Part shown: one piece after another, positions 1-8,169 of the stretch
Position numbering within the stretch: position 1 is the first letter of the stretch
How the letters are laid out: every line of letters starts with the position of its first letter
Assembly (NCBI GenBank): GCA_947503365.1
Contig: CANNDT010000051.1
Coordinates: 1-31,578, forward strand
Length of the DNA: 31,578 nt
Direction of reading: 5' to 3'
From: CANNDT01 sp945876205
GTDB taxonomy: Bacteria; Acidobacteriota; Vicinamibacteria; Vicinamibacterales; UBA2999
The notes under the pieces: model-generated
What the model was told of the DNA's origin: nothing
What the model saw: only the letters and a program-made list of their open reading frames with translations
Database searches by the model: none
Position numbers and translations under genes: made by a program

Positions 1-71
1 GACGCTTTTCGCGCCGTGGTCTCAGCGCGCTGGTCGCTCGGGACGAGCGTGGACGAGTCCCGGAAGCCTAT

Positions 72-1322
72 CTATCGCGCGCCCGTGGGGACCGGGGCAA
101 ACCTCTGGATCCGCTTGCCGAAGTCGACTTCGCCGACATAGACATTGCCGAACGTATCAGTCCCGATGGCGTTCGGAAAGGTCATCTGCCCGGCCAGACG
201 GCCGCTTCCGCCAAAGTAGCCGAGCGTCGTGCCGCTCTGGCGTTCGACGGTCCAGATGACGTCGTTGTGCGCGTCGGCCACGAAGAGATACTTCTGCTGC
301 GGGTCCTTGGAGATGATCATCTTGTACATCGTCCCGCAAATGGACTGCGTGAAGGTGCCGACGATGGTCACGGGTGGGGCTTTGATTCCCGCGTCCAGCC
401 CACCGCAGCCGCCGCGCTGCGCGGGTGAATTCGGCGACACGTAAATGTCCTGCAGCCATTTCCCTTCGGTGGTGAATACCTGGATGCGGTTCTGGCCGCG
501 CTCGCCAATGTAGACGCGCCGATCCTTTGAAATCTCGACGAAGTGCAGCGTCGGGACGAATTGTCGTTCTTCCGGCGGCGGACCGCCGGTCCACGTGTAG
601 CCCGCAATCGGATCGTTGGTGACCTCGCTCAGCGGCATTCCGTGTCCGCCCCAGCCGCGCTTGTAGGCGCCCGTGGAGGCGTCGTAAATCTGCACCCGCT
701 TCTGATTGATGATGTACAGCTCGTTGGCGACCTCGTCGAGCTGGAAGCGCCCCTTGTTGAGGATGTAGCGCGTCTCCTGATTGTTCTCCGGCATCTTGGC
801 CGCCTCGGGCGGCGGACGATGGTCGAAGTCCCATACGAGCTTCCCGTCCCGCGTGAACTTCAGGATGCTGTCCTCATTGGCTTCGCCGCTGATCCACACG
901 AAGCCTTTCGTATCGACGACCACCGTCTGCAACTGGACCGGCCACTTCGGGTGATATCCGGGACCGCCCCATGAGCTCACGACGTTGCCCTGCTGGTCGA
1001 CTTCGATCAGTTCAGGTCCACGTACGCAACAGAGCGCGGGCGAGGGGTTGCCTTCGGCCGTCAGCTCGATGGGAAGGGCGGATCGACCGCGGTTGAGGAA
1101 CCAGACGTGATCCAGGTGATCGACGAAAATCCCCACGACCTGCTGCATGCTCCACTTATTCGGCAGCGGCTTGGGCCAGAACGGATCGACACGGTATTGG
1201 GGCGCGGCGTTCTCACCGAGCGCCTGGCCCGCGACCACCTGCGCGTAGCCGATGCGGCTCGTGGCAAGCGTGGCAATGGCACACAGAACAACGATTCCTG
1301 CACATACTTGGGTCTTGGTCAT
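72..1322 (-). CDS. Secreted NHL/6-bladed beta-propeller protein
   Basis: This encodes a protein of about 416 residues with an N-terminal signal peptide (basic MTKTQ, a hydrophobic core, then a likely cut after IGYAQ). The rest is made of repeated beta-propeller blades of the NHL type, such as VWISGEANEDSILKFTRDG and RRVYIGERGQNRIQVFTTEG. Proteins of this kind are exported; in Acidobacteria they form large families without a proven substrate. I chose the ATG at 1320-1322 because a GGAG-type ribosome binding site sits just upstream and the signal peptide follows. The frame stays open further upstream to 1763, but that part is Arg-rich and lies antisense to rlmF. A decayed, clearly related copy lies at 3243-4068. 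The family call is firm; the function is unknown. Confidence 0.85.
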   Translation of the reverse strand: MTKTQVCAGIVVLCAIATLATSRIGYAQVVAGQALGENAAPQYRVDPFWPKPLPNKWSMQQVVGIFVDHLDHVWFLNRGRSALPIELTAEGNPSPALCCVRGPELIEVDQQGNVVSSWGGPGYHPKWPVQLQTVVVDTKGFVWISGEANEDSILKFTRDGKLVWDFDHRPPPEAAKMPENNQETRYILNKGRFQLDEVANELYIINQKRVQIYDASTGAYKRGWGGHGMPLSEVTNDPIAGYTWTGGPPPEERQFVPTLHFVEISKDRRVYIGERGQNRIQVFTTEGKWLQDIYVSPNSPAQRGGCGGLDAGIKAPPVTIVGTFTQSICGTMYKMIISKDPQQKYLFVADAHNDVIWTVERQSGTTLGYFGGSGRLAGQMTFPNAIGTDTFGNVYVGEVDFGKRIQRFAPVPTGAR

Positions 1323-1364
1323 CACGATTCTCCGCCGGCGCATGTTATCGCGAGTTGAGCAGAG

Positions 1365-2276
1365 ATGATCAGGCCGGCGGTCAAAGCACAGCTCCATCCG
1401 CGAAACCGGTTTCGCGCGGGCTATGACTTTGCCCAGCTCATCGCCTGCAGTCCACGACTGACGGCGTTTGTCGCGCCGAACGCGTACGGGGATGCGTCGG
1501 TCGACTACGCCAACCCGGAAGCGGTGAAGGCTCTCAACCAGGCGCTGCTCAAGCACGCCTACGGCATCGAGACCTGGGACGTGCCGCCAGGCTACCTGTG
1601 TCCGCCCATTCCCGGGCGGAGCGACTATCTTCACCATCTCGCCGACTTGCCGGGGATTGGCGCCGCGCCCCGGCCACAGCACCAGCCGATCGTCGTGCTG
1701 GACATCGGGACCGGGGCTAGCTGTATCTACCCGCTCATCGGCGCGCGTGAGTACGGCTGGCACTTCGTCGGCACGGACGTCGATCCCGTGGCGGTGCAGT
1801 GGGCGAAAGAGCTCGTGGCGGCCAATCCAGCGGTGGCCGATCTGATCCAGTGCCGGCTACAGAGGTCGCCGCGCTCGTATTTCGACGGCGTGACCAACGC
1901 CGGCGAGACATTCGATCTGTCGATGTGCAATCCGCCGTTTCATGCGTCAGCCGAAGCGGCCGCCGAGGGCAATCGCCGGAAGCGGCGCAACCTGGGCCAA
2001 CTCGCATCGGGGTCGCCCGTCCTGAATTTTGGCGGCCAGGCGGGCGAGCTCTGGTGCGAAGGCGGTGAATTGACGTTTGTGCGCCGCATGATCGCAGAGA
2101 GCGCCGAGCGCCCCCGATTGTGTCGATGGTTCACCACGCTCGTCTCGAAGAGCACGCACCTTCCGCGCCTGTTGCAGTCGCTCGAAGAGGTGAAGGCCGT
2201 GCAGGTGAAGACGGTCGAAATGGCGCACGGCCAGAAGACGAGCTCCATCCTGGCCTGGTCGTTCATCCCCTCTTAG
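1365..2276 (+). CDS. rlmF: 23S rRNA (adenine(1618)-N6)-methyltransferase RlmF
   Basis: The 303-residue product matches RlmF (formerly YbiN, METTL16-like DUF890 family), which puts one methyl group on N6 of A1618 in 23S rRNA using S-adenosylmethionine. The SAM-binding loop VLDIGTGASCIYPLIG is at about residues 111-126, an acidic GTDVDP strand at 136-141, and the catalytic N6-adenine motif NPPF at 189-192, followed by the family-typical HAS and KRRNLG stretches. Length agrees with the family. The ATG at 1365 lies 42 bases from the divergent propeller start, so both promoters must sit in that short gap. It appears monocistronic. Function is predicted from strong family resemblance. Confidence 0.93.
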   Translation: MIRPAVKAQLHPRNRFRAGYDFAQLIACSPRLTAFVAPNAYGDASVDYANPEAVKALNQALLKHAYGIETWDVPPGYLCPPIPGRSDYLHHLADLPGIGAAPRPQHQPIVVLDIGTGASCIYPLIGAREYGWHFVGTDVDPVAVQWAKELVAANPAVADLIQCRLQRSPRSYFDGVTNAGETFDLSMCNPPFHASAEAAAEGNRRKRRNLGQLASGSPVLNFGGQAGELWCEGGELTFVRRMIAESAERPRLCRWFTTLVSKSTHLPRLLQSLEEVKAVQVKTVEMAHGQKTSSILAWSFIPS

Positions 2277-2437
2277 GTCTGCGGGTGGTCTTGGGGCGCG
2301 ATAGCGAGGTAGTTCGCACGTGGCTGGGGGAAATCTCCCGCTCTTCCTCGATCCATCGCCGAAAAGCGCGGAAATGCGAACCCTTTAGAGCAACGCGACT
2401 TGGCACCCTCGTTGCCCTGCGTAGGGTACGCGGTGCC

Positions 2438-2782
2438 ATGACCAACATCACGTCCTTGCTGCTCGTGCTGACGCTGACCGGAGCCCCGGTCGCAAGCGTC
2501 GTCTGCGCTGCTGAGTGTCAACATGAACCGGCGGCGTTGGGCCACTGCCATGGGGACATGGCAACGAGCGACGGACCGATGATGTTCGCGAGCCACAACT
2601 GTAACGATCCATCGATCAGCGACAGCCCGTTTGTCATCGAACACCGCGCCGTGACCGGCGCAGCCGTCCTTACCACGACGTTGTTACCGACAGCGCTGGA
2701 ACAGGTAAGGACGGATGCACCGGCCGTTCTCGCGAGGGCCGCGGACGCGTGGCTGAAATCGCCACTCGTCTTGCGCCTCTAA
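2438..2782 (+). CDS. Small secreted Cys/His/Met-containing protein
   Basis: I do not recognise this 114-residue protein as a named family. It begins with a convincing signal peptide (MTNITSLLLVLTLTG, with probable cleavage near VCA). Just after it comes a region with Cys, His and Met residues (CAAECQHE, GHCHGDM, MMFASHNC) that could bind a soft metal such as copper, which is inference only. The C-terminal half is Ala/Leu-rich. The frame remains open back to 2120 across the end of rlmF, but ATG 2438 places the signal peptide at the N terminus, so I prefer it; no strong ribosome binding site is visible. The next gene also encodes a small secreted protein, 79 bases downstream. Confidence 0.6.
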   Translation: MTNITSLLLVLTLTGAPVASVVCAAECQHEPAALGHCHGDMATSDGPMMFASHNCNDPSISDSPFVIEHRAVTGAAVLTTTLLPTALEQVRTDAPAVLARAADAWLKSPLVLRL

Positions 2783-2861
2783 ACCACCTTCGACACATCT
2801 GCGTCTGTCGTGCGCGTGCACGGCATGTCAGCCAACATGTTTGCTCGAAAGGTGGTTCGTC

Positions 2862-3164
2862 ATGAAACGCTTCTTTTTCGTTGCCATCGCGGCGTTCGCG
2901 CTGCTCGTCCCCACGCTGACCTTCGCGCAGGTCACGACCGTCTACATCCCCGGAGCGCACCCCAGAGTCGTTGTCGTGCAGCCGGACAGCGAGACGCCGG
3001 CGTTGCAGGCCGCGAAGGCGCCGCTGACCCCGGCGCAGGTCATCGCGCAACACGAGCCGATGGCAAATGGGTATCGGACCGCGAACCGCGTGAACTACGC
3101 GGCCGTCGCGCATTGCGACCGGCTTGTCGCCCAGGCCCGCGCAGAGTTGCGGAAAAACTTCTGA
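2862..3164 (+). CDS. Small secreted protein of unknown function
   Basis: A 100-residue product with a clear signal peptide (MKRFFFVAIAAFALLVPTLTFA, likely cut before QVTT). The mature part is about 78 residues, with a beta-like start (VYIPGAHPRVVVVQP), a Pro/Ala-rich middle, a helical tail and a single Cys near its end. I do not recognise a family. The ATG at 2862 is preferred over the in-frame upstream start at 2841 because a GAAAGGTGG ribosome binding site at 2847-2855 lies at the correct distance and the signal peptide begins exactly there. A stem-loop follows 12 bases after the stop codon. It may be co-transcribed with the preceding small secreted gene. Confidence 0.75.
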   Translation: MKRFFFVAIAAFALLVPTLTFAQVTTVYIPGAHPRVVVVQPDSETPALQAAKAPLTPAQVIAQHEPMANGYRTANRVNYAAVAHCDRLVAQARAELRKNF

Positions 3165-3176
3165 GCCGAATCCCCA

Positions 3177-3202
3177 CGGGCGTCCTCTGCCGGGGACGCC
3201 CG
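3177..3202 (+). terminator. Stem-loop, possible terminator
   Basis: A perfect 9-bp stem (CGGGCGTCC at 3177-3185 pairs with GGACGCCCG at 3194-3202) encloses an 8-base loop. It starts 12 bases after the stop of the small secreted gene. The downstream stretch is only moderately T-rich, so an intrinsic terminator is likely but not certain. Confidence 0.55.
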
Positions 3203-3242
3203 CCTCGGGTTTAACTTGATTTCATCCTGCGTTTGATCCTGA

Positions 3243-4068
3243 ATTCCTCTGGCATCCGTCCGTGCGCCCGGATGGCCAGATGGGGGATGGATCAAGGGCT
3301 TCATCTGGATCAGCGGCGAGGCCAACCAGGACACCATCCTGAAGTTCACGCGCGACGGCAAGCTGGTGTGGGACTTCGACCATCGTCCGCCACTGGAGTG
3401 CGGCAACGACGTGAATAACGTCTGCAAGACGAAGCCGGAGCAGAACAACCAGGAGACGAGCTATATCCTGAACAAAGGGCGCTTCCAGCTCGACGAGGTG
3501 AGCAACGAGCTGTACATCATCAGCCACAAGCGCGTCCTCGTATATGACGCCTCGACTGGCGCCTACAAGCGTGGCTGGGGCGGACACGGCATGCCGCTCA
3601 GCGAAATCTCGAACGCGCCGATCCCGGGCTACACGTAGAACGGCGGGCCGCCGCCCGCCGAGCGGAACTTCGTGCCCGACCTGCACTTTGTCGAGATCTC
3701 GAAAGATCGCAAGGTCTACATCGGCGAACGCGGGCAGAACCGGATCCAGGTGTTCACCACCGAGGGGAAGTGGCTCCAGGACATCGACGTGTCGCCCAAC
3801 TCTCCCGCGTCGCGCGGCGAATGCGGCGGCCTGAACGCGACCCCGCTGGCCGCGCCAGGTCTCCAGTTATTCAACCGATCCATCTGCGGCACGATCTACA
3901 AGATGGTGATTTCCAAGGACCCGCAGCAGAAGTATCTCTTCGTGGCCGACGCGCACAACGATGCCGAACGCGATTGGGATCGATTCGAAGGGCAATATCT
4001 ACGTGGGCGAAGTGGACAACGGCAAACGCATCCAGAAATTCGCTCCGGTCCTGACCGGCGCGCGCTAG
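3243..4068 (+). pseudogene. Decayed NHL beta-propeller gene, paralogue of the gene at 72-1322
   Basis: Reading 3243-3637 and then 3639-3960 in one frame gives residues that align closely with the second half of the propeller protein at 72-1322 (for example SGEAN, NKGRFQLDEV, YDASTGAYKRGWGGHGMPLSE, IGERGQNRIQVFTTEG). Three lesions are visible. The 5' half, including the signal peptide, is missing. A TAG at 3636-3638 replaces the Trp codon of the intact copy (GYTW there, GYT-stop here). A deletion of about 28 codons with a frameshift joins FVADAHND directly to MPNAIG, after which the original C terminus (ending KFAPVLTGAR) continues in another frame from 3961 to the TAG at 4066-4068. It is unlikely to make a functional propeller. 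Confidence 0.85.
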
Positions 4069-4961
4069 CCTTCGCGCAGGCGATCCAGTCCGGTCGCCAA
4101 GGTCGTGATCCTCAGATCAGGAAAGAGTGTCGTCAGCACGCTCGCGTCGAAGGCCCGATAGCCGTTGTGCGGCATCGGGCCGACCCGCGGCGTACCGATG
4201 ACTGACACGCGTGGCTGAAACCGCGCGGCCGCCATCTCAGCGATCTCCCTGAACGACGTGATCGTGCCTGAGACCGCATTGACGATGCCAGTCGCCCGAT
4301 GCAGCACGCAGCGAGAGACGATCTCCGCGACGTCGTCGATGAACACGTGGTCGCGTCGTTCCTCGCCTTCCCCGAAGAGCGTAATGTCCTGACCGACTCT
4401 CGCGAGTCGCATGAAGCGGTTCGGTCCGTAGCCGTTGTGCGGGTCACCCGGTCCGAACACCAGCGTGGGGCGTACGAACACCTGCGGGATGCCGGCGAGC
4501 TCGTTCTTCAGCATCACTTCGCGCGTCAGGTGCATCGCACCGTGGAGCGAGTTCGGTTCGGCTGGCGAGGCTTCCGTCATCGGCGCGTCCGAATCCGCAT
4601 AGACCGCATCCGAGCTGATGTAGACCAGATGCGCAACGGGAGCGATCTTCACTGCTTCGATCACCGCCTGCATCATGCGGAGATTGTCCAGGAGCATTTG
4701 CGAGTTCTTGACCGGCGCGACCGCGGAGGTAACCACGAGGGTCGTAGCCGGCGTGAGGTGGCGAGCGAGCCTCGCCGCGCCATCCGGGGCGAGGAGGTCC
4801 ACTTCCTTCCGTGAGAGGGGGACGGAGTCTACGCCTGTGGCTTTCAGCCGGCCGGCGCTGGCGCGTCCGATGAATCCACCCGCCCCCATGATGACGACAC
4901 GTTCGGGGCTGATGGGTGTGGAAGCAGTCAGGGTCAGCATGCTGTGTAAGCCTAGCCTCAT
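4065..4961 (-). CDS. NAD-dependent epimerase/dehydratase (extended SDR) with altered active site
   Basis: The 298-residue product has the Rossmann nucleotide-binding motif GAGGFIG at residues 26-32, the YISSDAVY strand at 114-121, and RPTLVFGPGD at 164-173, typical of extended short-chain dehydrogenases acting on nucleotide sugars. The usual YxxxK catalytic pair is not intact: the aligned stretch reads SLHGAMHL, with His140 in place of Tyr and His144 in place of Lys. The substrate cannot be told from sequence. The start at 4961 has no clear ribosome binding site; an ATG at 4940 (MLTLTAS) is an alternative. The gene runs head to head with the acyl-CoA reductase, only about 30 bases apart, and its stop codon overlaps the end of the propeller pseudogene. 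Confidence 0.8.
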   Translation of the reverse strand: MRLGLHSMLTLTASTPISPERVVIMGAGGFIGRASAGRLKATGVDSVPLSRKEVDLLAPDGAARLARHLTPATTLVVTSAVAPVKNSQMLLDNLRMMQAVIEAVKIAPVAHLVYISSDAVYADSDAPMTEASPAEPNSLHGAMHLTREVMLKNELAGIPQVFVRPTLVFGPGDPHNGYGPNRFMRLARVGQDITLFGEGEERRDHVFIDDVAEIVSRCVLHRATGIVNAVSGTITSFREIAEMAAARFQPRVSVIGTPRVGPMPHNGYRAFDASVLTTLFPDLRITTLATGLDRLREG

Positions 4962-4991
4962 CTATACTGGCAGTCGTTACTTTCCTGACAA

Positions 4992-6173
4992 TTGGATAAC
5001 AACCGTATCTCATCCGGGTATCGCCGGCCTCCCCTTCACGTCTCCCTGCGCGGCAAGACGATCCTCCTGACCGGAGGCACGGGCTTCCTTGGCAAGGTCA
5101 TCGTCGAACGCCTGCTGCGCTGCGCCCCTGACATCGCGCGCATCTACCTGCTGATTCGTACACAGCAGGACCCGTCGGTGCCGCCGGTCGCGGTCAACAC
5201 CCGATTCGAGACCGAGATCCTGACGTCCGGCGCCTTCGAGGCGCTCGCGAGCCTGCACGGTGACCGGTGGGGCGCCTTTGCCCGCGACAAGATCGTGCCC
5301 GTCGCCGGTGACGTATCGATGCCCGGCCTGGGCCTCGGCGTCCGCGATCATGCGGAGCTGACGTCATCGGTCGACATCATCATCAATTCAGCCGCGTCGG
5401 TGACGTTCGATGCGGCCATCGACGACGCCGTCCGCCACAACACGCGCAGCGTCGAGCGGATGGCGGAATTCGCCCGTGGCTGCCGCTCGGCGGTCCTCGT
5501 CCACGTCTCCACCGCCTTCGTCGCGGGTCAGCGGACCGGGACGATCGCCGAGGGCCCGTTGGACCCTGACATCTCGTCCGCGGAGCTCGCGGCGATCGAC
5601 GATGTGGTGAGTGCCGTGCGACGCGAGGCAGCCGCAGGGCAGTGGGATGCACGCGCGACGCGAGCCCGGCTCGTACAGGAGGGGATGGCGCGCGCCAAGC
5701 GCCTCGGCTGGCACGACAGCTACACCTATACGAAAGCGCTCGGCGAGATGGTGCTCGCGCGCAGTCGCGGCGACGTGCCGACGGCGATCGTGCGGCCGAC
5801 GATCATCGAGAGCAGCCTTCGCGATCCCGAGCCGGGCTGGCTCGAGAACCTCAACGTCGGTGATCCGATCTGGGTCGAGTACGGGCGCGGCCGGATGCCT
5901 GATTTTCCATTTGGCGTCGACGCCGTCTATGACATCGTGCCGGTCGACGTCGTGGCTAACGCGATACTCGCCATCCTGCCGCGGGTCGCGGAGTCGAAGG
6001 AGATCACCTACTACGCGGTCGGGTCGGGCGCGATCAATCCGATCACCGGCGCCGAGATCTACGAGCTGACCTACGAATACTTCACGCGCCACCCGATGCA
6101 CGACCGCCGCGGGCAGCCGATCGCCGCGCGGCGCCTGACCTTTCCGACGCACGAGCGTTTTCGCGAGATGTAA
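4992..6173 (+). CDS. Fatty acyl-CoA reductase, main part (gene interrupted by an in-frame stop)
   Basis: Fatty acyl-CoA reductases of the male-sterility type (NAD_binding_4) use NADPH to turn acyl-CoA into fatty alcohol. This 393-residue part carries the dinucleotide motif TGGTGFLG (residues 27-34), the INSAASVTFD strand, the HVSTAFV strand and the catalytic pair Tyr244/Lys248 in YTYTKALGE. It ends at a TAA (6171-6173), but the same frame continues without another stop to 6443 and encodes the family's C-terminal domain, given as the next entry. The only start in frame after the upstream stop is TTG 4992, with no clear ribosome binding site. The gene directly precedes the alkylglycerone-phosphate synthase, which needs a fatty alcohol, so ether-lipid synthesis is the likely role. 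Confidence 0.85.
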   Translation: MDNNRISSGYRRPPLHVSLRGKTILLTGGTGFLGKVIVERLLRCAPDIARIYLLIRTQQDPSVPPVAVNTRFETEILTSGAFEALASLHGDRWGAFARDKIVPVAGDVSMPGLGLGVRDHAELTSSVDIIINSAASVTFDAAIDDAVRHNTRSVERMAEFARGCRSAVLVHVSTAFVAGQRTGTIAEGPLDPDISSAELAAIDDVVSAVRREAAAGQWDARATRARLVQEGMARAKRLGWHDSYTYTKALGEMVLARSRGDVPTAIVRPTIIESSLRDPEPGWLENLNVGDPIWVEYGRGRMPDFPFGVDAVYDIVPVDVVANAILAILPRVAESKEITYYAVGSGAINPITGAEIYELTYEYFTRHPMHDRRGQPIAARRLTFPTHERFREM

Positions 6174-6200
6174 GCCGAGGAGGCACGCCGCAGCTCGACG

Positions 6201-6443
6201 ATGAAGCGGCTGATGTACCTGGCGGATCTCTACGAGACCTACATGAACAGCGGCTGCGTCTTCGACTCGGCCAACACCCAGCGCCTGCTCGACGACATGG
6301 ACGAGGTCGATCGCGCGGCCCTCGACTTCGACGTGCGGCGGATCGACTGGCGCCGCTACATCCAGGACATCCACCTGCCAGGGTTGAGGCGCCACGTCCT
6401 GCGCGACGGCCGCGGACGCACCGCCGTCCGCAGTAATGTCTAG
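6201..6443 (+). CDS. Fatty acyl-CoA reductase, C-terminal part after the in-frame stop
   Basis: This is the continuation, in the same frame, of the reductase at 4992. The 80 residues match the C-terminal sterile domain of fatty acyl-CoA reductases: a LADLYETY segment, a DSANTQRLLDDM segment, FDVRRIDWRRY and HLPGLRRHVL. Joined through the stop codon, the gene would have 484 codons including its terminal stop, close to the usual bacterial family size. ATG 6201 is a possible restart; an AGGAGG at 6178-6183 lies upstream but about 17 bases away, farther than usual. Whether a two-piece enzyme is made, the stop is read through, or the stop is a sequence error cannot be decided here. The end overlaps the next gene's ATG by 8 bases. 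Confidence 0.7.
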   Translation: MKRLMYLADLYETYMNSGCVFDSANTQRLLDDMDEVDRAALDFDVRRIDWRRYIQDIHLPGLRRHVLRDGRGRTAVRSNV

Positions 6444-8169
6444 CGACGATCGACACCCGCATCGCTGGGGCTTCGCCGACACGCAACTCGAGATGGACGG
6501 GCCGCGCTCGGTCCGCATGACGGGCGCGCGCTACCCGTTGAGCGGCCAGTCGATGCCGCACCTGATCCCCTACGTCGAGCAGATGCTCGGATTGCCGTTC
6601 GACACCTCGGCCCGGCTGCCCGAGTCCACGCCCGCGGTGCCGCCGCCGCGTCTCGACCCGGCCCTGATGGCGGCGCTGGAGCGGTTGCTGCCGTCCGATC
6701 GCCGCTCGACGGATGCGCTCGCGCGTCTCGCGCACAGCCATGGCCAGCTTGCCATGGGTGAGATCGATCGCCTGCTCTACGGCGGCCGCTTCGCCCGCGT
6801 CGCCGACCTGGTCGTCGAGCCGGTCAGCGAGGATGAAGTGCGCGCGATCGTCGCCGTCGCCGCGGAGCACGGTGCCTGCCTGGTGCCGTTCGGCGGCGGC
6901 ACCAACGTCAGTGGGGCCTTGCAGTGCCCGGAAGAGGAGACGCGCACGATCGTGTCGATCGACATGCGGCGCATGCGCCGCGTACTGTCGGTCGATCGCG
7001 AAAACGGCTGCGCCCTGGTCGAGGCGGGCATCACCGGCGCCGATCTCGAGGAAACGCTCGGTGCCGCCGGTTATACGTGCGGACACACGCCCGACAGCCT
7101 CGAGTTCTCGACGCTGGGTGGCTGGATTGCCACCAACGCCAGCGGCATGAAGAAGAACCGCTACGGCAACATCGAGGACATCGTCATCGAGGCCACGCTG
7201 GTGACACCGGCGGGGGTCGTCGAGACGCGGCGGCCGGCCGCGCGCACGTCGACCGGCATGCAGCCGCTGTCGCTGCTGTTCGGCAGCGAAGGCAATCTCG
7301 GCGTGATCACCAAGGCGTTGATCGCCATTCACCCGAAGCCGGAAGAATGCCGCTACGGATCGCTCGTCTTTCGCGGCTTCGCCGACGGCGTGGCGTTTCT
7401 CAAGGCGGTACGCGCCGAGGGCGCGCTGCCGGCGAGCATCCGGCTGGTGAACAACCGCGAATTCCGGCTCGGCCAGGCGCTGCGTCCGGCGGCGCACGGC
7501 GCGCATGCCTGGAAGAGCGCGCTGCAGCGGAAATGGCTCTTTGGTGTGCTCGGCTTCGACCCGGCCGCGATGGCCGCGTGCACGCTCGTGATGGAAGGAA
7601 CCCGCGACGAGGTCGCGCGGCAGGAGCGCGCGCTCAGGCTTCTGGCGAAGCGCTTTCGCGCCGTCTGGGGCGGCGCCGAGAACGGCCGCCGCGGCTACTC
7701 GCTGACGTTTGCGATCGCCTACCTGCGCGACTTCTTCAGCCAGTACGGCATCGCCGCCGAGTCATTCGAAACGTCGGTGCCGTGGAACCGGATCGAGGAG
7801 GTGTGCGGCGCCGTCGAGCGCGCGATCGCCTCGGAGTGCGCCGCCCGCGGTGTGGCTGGCACGCCGTACCTGTCGTACCGGGTGACGCAGACCTATCACG
7901 CCGGCGTCTGCATCTACTTCACGATGGCGTTGTACGGCCGCGGCCTGGCCGATCCCGGCGGCGTCTTTCATGACGTCGAGCAGGCGCTGCGGCAGGTCCT
8001 GCTCGATCACGGCGGTTCGCTTTCGCATCACCACGGCGTCGGCAAGATCCGGCAGCGATTCCTCCCGCAGGTCCATTCCTCCGCCGGGCTCGAGGCGATC
8101 CGCGCGGCGAAGCGCGGCGTCGATCCTCGCAACATCTTCGGCATCGGCAACGGCGCCTGCGGGCGCTAG
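6436..8169 (+). CDS. Alkylglycerone-phosphate synthase (alkyl-DHAP synthase), FAD-dependent
   Basis: This enzyme swaps the acyl chain of acyl-dihydroxyacetone phosphate for a fatty alcohol, creating the ether bond of alkyl lipids. The 577-residue product has the FAD-binding core PFGGGTNVSGAL (from residue 151), the strongly conserved HTPDSLEFSTLGGW and NASGMKKNRYGNIED stretches, and the diagnostic triple-His loop SLSHHHGVGK (His531-533), which separates alkyl-DHAP synthases from D-lactate and glycolate oxidases in the same superfamily. Length fits the family without the peroxisomal targeting region of eukaryotic forms. ATG 6436 overlaps the end of the acyl-CoA reductase frame by 8 bases, so the two are translationally linked. 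No DHAP acyltransferase, the other enzyme needed, is in this window. The 3' end overlaps the convergent desaturase gene by 4 bases. Confidence 0.93.
   Translation: MSSDDRHPHRWGFADTQLEMDGPRSVRMTGARYPLSGQSMPHLIPYVEQMLGLPFDTSARLPESTPAVPPPRLDPALMAALERLLPSDRRSTDALARLAHSHGQLAMGEIDRLLYGGRFARVADLVVEPVSEDEVRAIVAVAAEHGACLVPFGGGTNVSGALQCPEEETRTIVSIDMRRMRRVLSVDRENGCALVEAGITGADLEETLGAAGYTCGHTPDSLEFSTLGGWIATNASGMKKNRYGNIEDIVIEATLVTPAGVVETRRPAARTSTGMQPLSLLFGSEGNLGVITKALIAIHPKPEECRYGSLVFRGFADGVAFLKAVRAEGALPASIRLVNNREFRLGQALRPAAHGAHAWKSALQRKWLFGVLGFDPAAMAACTLVMEGTRDEVARQERALRLLAKRFRAVWGGAENGRRGYSLTFAIAYLRDFFSQYGIAAESFETSVPWNRIEEVCGAVERAIASECAARGVAGTPYLSYRVTQTYHAGVCIYFTMALYGRGLADPGGVFHDVEQALRQVLLDHGGSLSHHHGVGKIRQRFLPQVHSSAGLEAIRAAKRGVDPRNIFGIGNGACGR

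Noticed and set aside
1..71. Partial gene at the left edge
   Set aside because: All frames are open over this short span, but none shows a recognisable protein end.
1323..1763. N-terminal extension of the first propeller gene to 1763
   Set aside because: It is Arg-rich, lies antisense to rlmF, and would bury a clear signal peptide and ribosome binding site.
3672..4205. Separate plus-strand gene running past 4068
   Set aside because: Up to 3960 it is propeller pseudogene; beyond the frameshift it runs antisense into the epimerase and has no similarity to the family.
5388..7506. Long minus-strand frames opposite the reductase and synthase
   Set aside because: Composition is that of shadows; both plus-strand genes have diagnostic motifs.
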